Below, one piece after another: positions 58,519-64,000 of a stretch of 64,000 nt of DNA. The stretch comes from Primulina eburnea (Eukaryota > Streptophyta > Magnoliopsida > Lamiales > Gesneriaceae): contig NW_027330871.1 of the NCBI RefSeq assembly GCF_022965805.1, positions 36,001-100,000 on the forward strand. Reading direction: 5' to 3'. The notes under the pieces are model-generated. The model had not been told where the DNA came from and searched no databases. It saw nothing but the letters and a program-made list of their open reading frames with translations. Positions within the stretch are counted from its first letter, which is position 1. Each line of letters opens with the position of its first letter. A program made the translations under genes and the position numbers.

Positions 58519-60213
58519 CTACTGTTTCAATTCTTGCATCTCCGATGGAGCTAAACGATAAGGAGCTCTAGAGATTGGTGCCGTGCCTGGCACTAAATCA
58601 ATGCCGAAATCCACATCCCGAACGGGAGGAAAACCAGGAATCTCCTCGGGAAAAACATCCGGAAAATCGCAAACCACTGGAATGTCACTGATACCGACAC
58701 TATCTGCGGACGAATCAATAGCATAGATAAGGTAGCCTTCCCCGCCCGACTCTAAAGCACGACAGGCTTTCAGAGCAGAAACCACAGGCATCGGGGGTCG
58801 CGCTCCCTCTCCATAGAAAAACCAACTGTCGCCCTCAACTGGACGAAACTGCACAAACTTCTGATAACAGTCCACAGTAGCTCTAAACACAGTCAGCACA
58901 TCTATTCCCAGAATGCAATCAAAATCCTCCATCACAAGAATCATCAAATTAGCAGTTAAAACATTACCCTCAAACTCTAGAGGACAACCCAAAACTAGAC
59001 GTTTAGCTAGCACCGAATGACCCATCGGTGTGGAAACAGATACCACAACGTCCAAAGAAGTGAAAGGTAATGCATGACGCTTAGCAAATCTCGCAGATAT
59101 GAATGAATGAGATGCACCAGTGTCAATGAGAACGTAAGCAGGTAATCCACATAATAAAAATAAACCTGCGATAACTCTTTCGTTCTCCTCAGCAGCCTGA
59201 TCCTGGTTAAGAGCAAAGACCTGCCCTTGAGTACGCTGTCGGAGGTTAGAACCCTGAGTAGACTGTCCCTGCTGTGGCCTCTGATGAACTGAAGCCTGAG
59301 AACCAGATCCTGATCCTCCACCCGTCTGTGGACAATCTCTCTTCATGTGGCCCATCTCACCGCACTTGTAACAAGCACCCGCAACCTTGCGACAACGCTC
59401 CGTCGGATGATCCTTCCCGCAGTGCTGACACGGGCCCCTCTTCTTCCCAAAATGGTGAACTCCTCCAGATCCAGAGGAAGAAGAAGTAGATCCAGCCTTC
59501 TTAAATGCTTGGACGCGGGGACCCAAAGAACTAGTAGGACGAGCAGACTGCATGGCTCGACCTCTCAACAAACTGCCCTCAGCCTGGCGACAACGATTTA
59601 CAAGGCCCTCATACGATGTCGGATCATCGCAGACAACAACCCGATCATAAATCTCCTGATTGAGGCCCTGAAGAAAATGGTTATATTTGGCCATAGCATT
59701 GTCACTGACATACGGAACATATGGAAGCAACTCAAAGAACTTCTGCTGATACTCATCAACAGACAAACTTCCCTGCTTCAGATTGATCAACTCAATCGCC
59801 TTGGTCTGCAGAAGAGCTGGCGGAAAGTAAAGCAGCATGAAAGCGGCTCGGAAATCGGCCCAAAGAACTCGACCCTGTCGCTGAACTATCGGTGCAGAGG
59901 TAGACCTCCACCACTTGCGCGCACCACCCTCCAGCAAGAAATCAAGGGTATCAATCTGCTGCTCCGCCGAGCACTGAAAAGTCTTGAAGCAGCTCTCCAT
60001 CCTCTCGAGCCAGTTCTCCGCAACATCCGGGGTCTCACCGCCTGAAAGAGGTTTCGGCCCCATCTGCAAGAACCGATGCATACTAAAACTCCGAGGCTCA
60101 TCACGACGGTGTTGCCGACGTTCTCGATGCTCTCGACGACGCTCCCGATCGTCGCGGTCTCCCCAGTGTCCAACGCTGCCATGACTACTAGCATCGTCGT
60201 CAAAACCAGACAT
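58519..60213 (-). CDS. gag: Element H Gag-protease, 564 residues, ending at a single TAG
   Basis: A true ATG start (MSGFDDDASSHGSVGHWGD), then an Arg-rich N terminus. Capsid region: WLERMESCFKTFQCSAEQQ, ARKWWRSTSA, AAFMLLYFPPALLQTKAIEL. A Ser/Gly linker follows, then two Cys clusters (CQHCGKDHPTERC and the CCHC knuckle CYKCGEMGHMKRDC, near residue 280). Protease comes next with VLIDTGASHSFISARF (intact Asp-Thr-Gly near residue 358) and GIDVLTVFRATVD, then the RT lead-in APYRLAPSEMQELKQ. The TAG at 58519-58521 stands where relatives have Gln (LKxQLQDLL), and the frame continues directly into pol. The most likely origin is one CAG-to-TAG change. Gag would assemble particles and bind RNA; protease would mature the polyprotein. 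Confidence 0.93.
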   Translation of the reverse strand: MSGFDDDASSHGSVGHWGDRDDRERRREHRERRQHRRDEPRSFSMHRFLQMGPKPLSGGETPDVAENWLERMESCFKTFQCSAEQQIDTLDFLLEGGARKWWRSTSAPIVQRQGRVLWADFRAAFMLLYFPPALLQTKAIELINLKQGSLSVDEYQQKFFELLPYVPYVSDNAMAKYNHFLQGLNQEIYDRVVVCDDPTSYEGLVNRCRQAEGSLLRGRAMQSARPTSSLGPRVQAFKKAGSTSSSSGSGGVHHFGKKRGPCQHCGKDHPTERCRKVAGACYKCGEMGHMKRDCPQTGGGSGSGSQASVHQRPQQGQSTQGSNLRQRTQGQVFALNQDQAAEENERVIAGLFLLCGLPAYVLIDTGASHSFISARFAKRHALPFTSLDVVVSVSTPMGHSVLAKRLVLGCPLEFEGNVLTANLMILVMEDFDCILGIDVLTVFRATVDCYQKFVQFRPVEGDSWFFYGEGARPPMPVVSALKACRALESGGEGYLIYAIDSSADSVGISDIPVVCDFPDVFPEEIPGFPPVRDVDFGIDLVPGTAPISRAPYRLAPSEMQELKQ

Positions 60214-60283
60214 CTCTTAGCTACAAAAGTTACCAGCGATTAAAACCAAAAGAACAGTTCTAAATCCCAAAATCTTAATGCAT

Positions 60284-60295
60284 GCTCTGATACCA
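60284..60295 (-). other. Element H primer-binding site (tRNA-iMet)
   Basis: GCTCTGATACCA on the plus strand, TGGTATCAGAGC on the minus strand, five bases from the LTR end (TTTAT spacer). Perfect match. Confidence 0.93.
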
Positions 60296-60299
60296 TAAA

Positions 60300-61515
60300 T
60301 GTAGTGACCCGTTCCAGAATCACCTACTAATCAGAACTTAAGCATGCAAAATTAACATTTAAAACTGAATCAGGTAAACAGCGGAAAAACAGTAATACAA
60401 CCCAATCGAATCTGAAAGTACAAAATACTTAAACAACCAGATCGAACTAAATACCAAGAACAAATACCAACAACTACAGGTCAACCTCTGCCAGCTCCCT
60501 GTCCACTCCCTCCTGGACCGTCCAACCTGAGACCTGCCCCATCGAATAGGGTGTCCAAAACAGAGATAAACCGAGGACGTGAGCATAAAACGCTCAGCAC
60601 CGAAAGCATGAGTATACAAGACTATGACATGCAAAATGTACTGGATACCAGGATCTGGGTATATCGAAATACTGCTCAGGTAAATGACGTCAAGGTATGT
60701 AGCACTCTGCGCCGTCGCACCAGGAGGTGGCTCCCATACCAAAATAAACCTGTGGATATACCGGTGACCTGACCACCGTCGGCCAACGGGGTCCAACCAT
60801 CCACAACAAACGAGGGCTGAGCACCCTCTCAACAGGCTATCTCAAAAATAGTCAGGCTCAACATGATTATGCAAATGCCGCATAATAAACCATGCATCAT
60901 ATGACAGATAATAATGCAACATATAAACATGCAACACATAGCAAAGCATACTCAATCCTGCTATCTCGGATAGTACTTTCGTACCTCAAACCAGTAGATC
61001 CTAGCAATCAGTCCTAGAATCAAGTCTGCGTCCGTAGTCAGCCCACTGATGCCGCTAGCTCCCAACTAGAGCACAGCTCCGCTACAAAACCAGTAGCTCC
61101 ACGCTAGTGCCTAAACCTCGGGAAAAGACTAGAAACCCATCAGAAACGACTAAAACGCTCTGGAACACTCGGAATTGGCGAGTAACAAATGAAGCCTCGC
61201 GCCTCTATTTATAGACAACGATCGGACGATCCGATCCACTTCGGACGATCCGATCCACTGTACACTTCGGACCTTCTGAACCCTTATCGGACGATCCGAA
61301 CCCTGCATGTCTTCCACGTGTCCAGACACCTGTCTTCGGACGATCCGAACTCTGCATGTCTTCCACGTGTCCATCCACTTGTCTTCGGACGATCCGAACC
61401 CTGATCGGACGATCCGAACCCTCTTCAGACGATCCGAACTCGGTTCGGTCCTTCCGATCTCAACGAAATATAATTAATCCAATAATTAACTCAAATTAGG
61501 CATTGGGATACTACA
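60300..61515 (-). repeat. Element H 5' LTR
   Basis: Minus strand TGTAGTATCCC at 61515 to GGGTCACTACA at 60300. Nearly identical to the 3' LTR. Differences seen: a short deletion in GACATGCAAAATG, CCACGC for CCCCGC, one point change in a motif copy, and one fewer motif unit. Confidence 0.93.
61204..61460 (-). promoter_or_regulatory. TTCGGACGATCCGAAC-type array plus TATA box in the H 5' LTR
   Basis: About eight or nine motif copies with the CTATAAATAG TATA box on the minus strand at 61204-61213. This is the copy that would drive leftward transcription of H. Confidence 0.77.
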
Positions 61516-61520
61516 GTTGC

Positions 61521-62756
61521 CCTCTCCATGTAATCATTAATTACTTCAAACATCAAATAACGAGTGACATAGAATGATAATGTTAATATCGCATTAAGCA
61601 TCATGAAGATTAAATTCCTCCCCTTCTTAGACCTAGTTAACAACACAAAAATTTCAACACAAGTGCACACCCATAGTTTACTAGGAATAAGAACTGTCTC
61701 ATGCAATGAATATGAAATGAAAAATTTACTCCCTTTAAACATATATCCACCATGAATGGAATGATCATCATATTCAATCATGCAACACGCAAAACAATCA
61801 ACAACAAGGTACAACTCATGCAAAGGGAACACACCATGTGTACTACCCATGCAATCATTTAACTCCTCGCAAGAATTCAAGTCTAATGCATGTGAACACT
61901 GGTAGTTAACAAATCCCCACAATTTAGTAACTTGGGGGAAATCAAGATTCATGATACGTACATGCATGTCATCAATCATCTCTAGTCCATAGCAGTCAGT
62001 GAATAAGGATAAATTGACACATACTACCTTAACCCTCAAGTTCGCAACCCACATTACAACTCCTTGAAAACAAAATAACACTACTTTAAGGTAAGGGAGA
62101 AAGTCATACCTCATAGTTGTTGTAGTGGCAACTAACCTTACCTCGTCGTGATTGCACTTGCATTCTCGAGGCTCAAACTTTTGGGTTCTCCCTTCGACAA
62201 GACTCACTTGTCCCCTTGTCATGATAACTCCAAGATCCTGCAAATAAGAAATAGCAATGCTCGGGATTGAACCGGCGATTTCATCACAGTATGGGTAAAC
62301 CACTTTGTACAAAGGTCCATGTAATGGTTTATGCAATAATAAACAACTCTCAACCTCACTCTTTTCACTCCTTTGGGCCATCAAATTATTTTTCTTTTCT
62401 TTTTCTTTGGCCTCTTTTTCTCTCTCTTTTTTCTTTTCTATGGTCATCTCACTCTTTTGTTCACTCTTTCTTTCGACCATATATTTTTCTTTTTCTTTTT
62501 CTAAGGCCATCTCACTCTTTTGGACACTCTTTTTTTCGGCATCATCTCTTTTTCTTTTCTTTATTTGATCCTCAAATATTTGTTTTGGTGACAAAGGTAT
62601 TAATATAATTGGTTCTTTGTTTAGGACAAATGAGTACCTATTCTTCAAACCATCATGTGTTACCTTCCTATCAAATTGCCAAGGCCTACCCAACAAGATA
62701 TGACAAGCATGCATGGGCACCACATCACACAAAACCATCATCACTATACCTCCCAA
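61521..62756 (-). pseudogene. Element I: protease C-terminal part, Lys/Glu-rich linker and a long unrecognised region
   Basis: Minus strand. The first part matches the CRM/Reina-type retropepsin end (VLCDVVPMHACHILLGRPWQ, then KNRYSF, PLSPKQIFEDQ). Next is a charged, probably coiled-coil stretch of EK repeats (about residues 65-135), then LYKVV ... SIPSIAISYLQDL, which in the family leads into RT. From about 62215 down, RT is absent. Instead some 235 codons of unfamiliar, Cys- and aromatic-rich sequence stay open (for example MRYDFLPYLKVVLFCF, GGYMFKGSKFFISYSLHE, RYLMFEVINDYMERAT) up to the H junction and then continue in phase at 54393. No RT, RNase H or integrase motif is seen. A one-base frameshift near 62735 separates it from the upstream frame. 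Confidence 0.75.
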
Positions 62757-64000
62757 TCGAAAAAGATACTAGTACTTGTTTATTATCCTTCACTTCCGCA
62801 CAATCATTCAACCATTGAAGTCTATATGGTTGAGGGTGCTTTAAAGTAGGCAAACTCAACTTCTCCACCATCTCACAACTAGCTACGTTGGTACAACTTC
62901 CCCCATCTATAATAACGTTGCAAACATTTTCGTTCACAAAGCACCTAGTATGGAACAAATTCTCCCTTTGGCTAGCCTCCTCATCCTTGACTTGGGCACT
63001 CATGATTCGCCTAGTCACTAGCGCTTCTCCTATAACCGCCCCATATCCCTCATCGGGATCCTCCAGCTCAGGCATATCATCATCACTACCCTCGCCATCT
63101 CCCTCACTTTGAGACTCATACTCACCATAATCATTCAAAAGCATTACCCTCTTATTAGGACACTCACTAGCAATATGACCCAACCCTTGACATCTAAAAC
63201 ATTTAGTATCTCTAAAACGAGTAGAAGGAGTTTCAGTTTTACCTTGCACTCCGTGTCTAGGTGCCTCTTGATTTGTCTCAATCTTAGGCTTGGTCACCAC
63301 TTTGCTGTCATCACGCTTTGCTACATTTGGTCGCCAAGAAGAAGACGTACCTCCAGTTTGGTTGGTGCGGCCAACTCCACGCCTTTTGAGTTGTTGTTCC
63401 ACCTTTATGGCCATTTGCACCATCTCGTCAAGGTCCAAGTAGTGCCTAAGCTCCACTTGATCTTGAATCTCCCTGTTCAAGCCACAAAGAAAACGAGCCA
63501 TGGTTGCCTCACTATCCTCCTCAATATTGGCCCTAATCATGAATACCTCCATCTCCTTATAGTAGTCCTCAACACTCTTTGACCATTGCCTCAAAGTTTG
63601 TAACCTCTTAAACATCTCCCTATAATAGTAGTTAGGCACAAACCTCTTCCTCATGACCCTCTTCATCTCATCCCAAGACTCAATGGGTCTCTCATTATAC
63701 TCCCTCTTAGTGGTCACTAATTGATCCCACCAAATGAGAGCATAGTCTAAGAATTCAACCACCGCCAACCTCACCTTTTTTTTTCGGAGTAGTTGTGACA
63801 TTCAAATACGAACTCTACCCTCTTTTACCACTCTAGGTATGCCTCCGGGTCAGATTTCCCATGGAACGATGGAATTTTCATCTTAATGCTACCCATGTGA
63901 CCATCTTCCCTAGTCTCCTCATATCTACCCCGCATGGCTTCCCTTTTTCCTCTACCAAATCCTCTACCTCCTCCATTCCTACCCCAATTCTCATTTTGAC
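62725..64000 (-). pseudogene. Element I gag and protease start, running off the window
   Basis: Minus strand from the right edge: a Gly/Arg-rich start (GGGRGFGRGKREAMRGRYEE), KMKIPSFHGKSDPEAYLEW, then the capsid region (ALIWWDQLVTTKREY, MRKRFVPNYYYREMFKRLQ). The CCHC knuckle is CFRCQGLGHIASEC. An acidic stretch (YESQSEGDGEGSDDDMPELE) follows, then protease with IIDGGSCTNVAS. The Asp-Gly-Gly variant and RLQWLND are characteristic of CRM/Reina-type elements. Lesions: TAA after EAYLEW (about 63827) and a frameshift in an A-run at 63777-63785. The 5' LTR lies outside the window. Confidence 0.87.

Larger units (their letters stand above)
54399..61515 (-). mobile_element. Element H: nearly intact gypsy retrotransposon
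   Basis: 7.1 kb with two LTRs (1.25 and 1.22 kb, almost identical by eye), PBS, one long gag-pol frame and polypurine tract. The target duplication is perfect: GTTGC at 54394-54398 and 61516-61520. It sits within element I. Only two disabling lesions were found in some 4.4 kb of coding sequence, so it is the youngest and best preserved element in the window. Confidence 0.95.

Noticed and set aside
59347..60045. A 232-codon plus-strand ORF
   Set aside because: Antisense shadow of the H gag capsid region.
60359..60832. A 157-codon minus-strand ORF, also seen in shorter form at 54721-54939
   Set aside because: It lies in the H LTRs, spans the R/U5 region, and is shortened by a small indel in the 3' copy. 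No family recognised; most likely chance.
62267..62608. Plus-strand ORFs rich in Phe, Ser and Leu, resembling membrane proteins
   Set aside because: Antisense of the Lys/Glu-rich linker of element I; the hydrophobic look follows from complementing AAG/GAG codons.

Overview
This is plant nuclear DNA, almost certainly from a eudicot. I see no host gene, rRNA, tRNA or other RNA gene. Essentially all 64 kb is transposable element sequence: Ty3/gypsy elements with chromovirus-type pol (Tekay/Del-like order PR-RT-RNaseH-INT, GPY/F motif and chromodomain-like tail), one CRM/Reina-type gypsy element, one Ty1/copia element, several solo or fragmentary LTRs, and one CACTA-type DNA transposon fragment. 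Primer-binding sites match plant initiator tRNA-Met (TGGTATCAGAGC). The 3' ends carry a motif like TTTCGAGGACGAAAT followed by a polypurine tract and a TG...CA LTR. The species cannot be named from sequence alone.

Layout (names A to I, R1 and S1 to S4 are mine). 1-2710: 3' end of gypsy element A (+), inserted in the leader of B. 2711-8982: gypsy element B (+), gag-pol broken by stops, with 3' LTR. 9010-10171 and 18107-20126: one long minus-strand solo LTR (S1), split by the complete minus-strand element C (10172-18106), which has an intact gag and a decayed pol. 20155-27930: gypsy element D (+), sister of B, with both LTRs. 27931-34613: Ty1/copia element G (+), interrupted at 30446-32331 by solo LTR S4 with a perfect AAAGG target duplication. 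34614-36073: minus-strand LTR fragment R1 holding a CACTA fragment. 36074-36433 and 44889-45241: minus-strand LTR pieces (S3) split by the complete element F (+, 36434-44888). 45242-50780: internally deleted minus-strand element E. 50781-53426: plus-strand LTR S2. 53427-54398 and 61516-64000: minus-strand CRM-like element I, split by the nearly intact minus-strand element H (54399-61515, target duplication GTTGC).

Together the window is a nested insertion stack, at least four levels deep on the right (E, then S2, then I, then H). H and C look youngest because their two LTRs are nearly identical by eye. B, D, F and G are old and carry many in-frame stops, most of which fit C-to-T or G-to-A decay.

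Most striking observations: (1) nearly every LTR, across unrelated families, carries a short array of GC-rich, CpG-containing dyad-symmetric motifs; where a TATA-like box is recognisable, the array lies just upstream of it. The motif sequence differs between LTRs, is shared across families and is switched within a family, so these look like interchangeable promoter modules. (2) Element C keeps an intact gag and near-identical LTRs over a long-dead pol, suggesting a lineage moved in trans. (3) Element I has no RT, RNase H or integrase at its 3' end; in their place it has a long unrecognised reading frame that stays open and in phase across the H insertion site.
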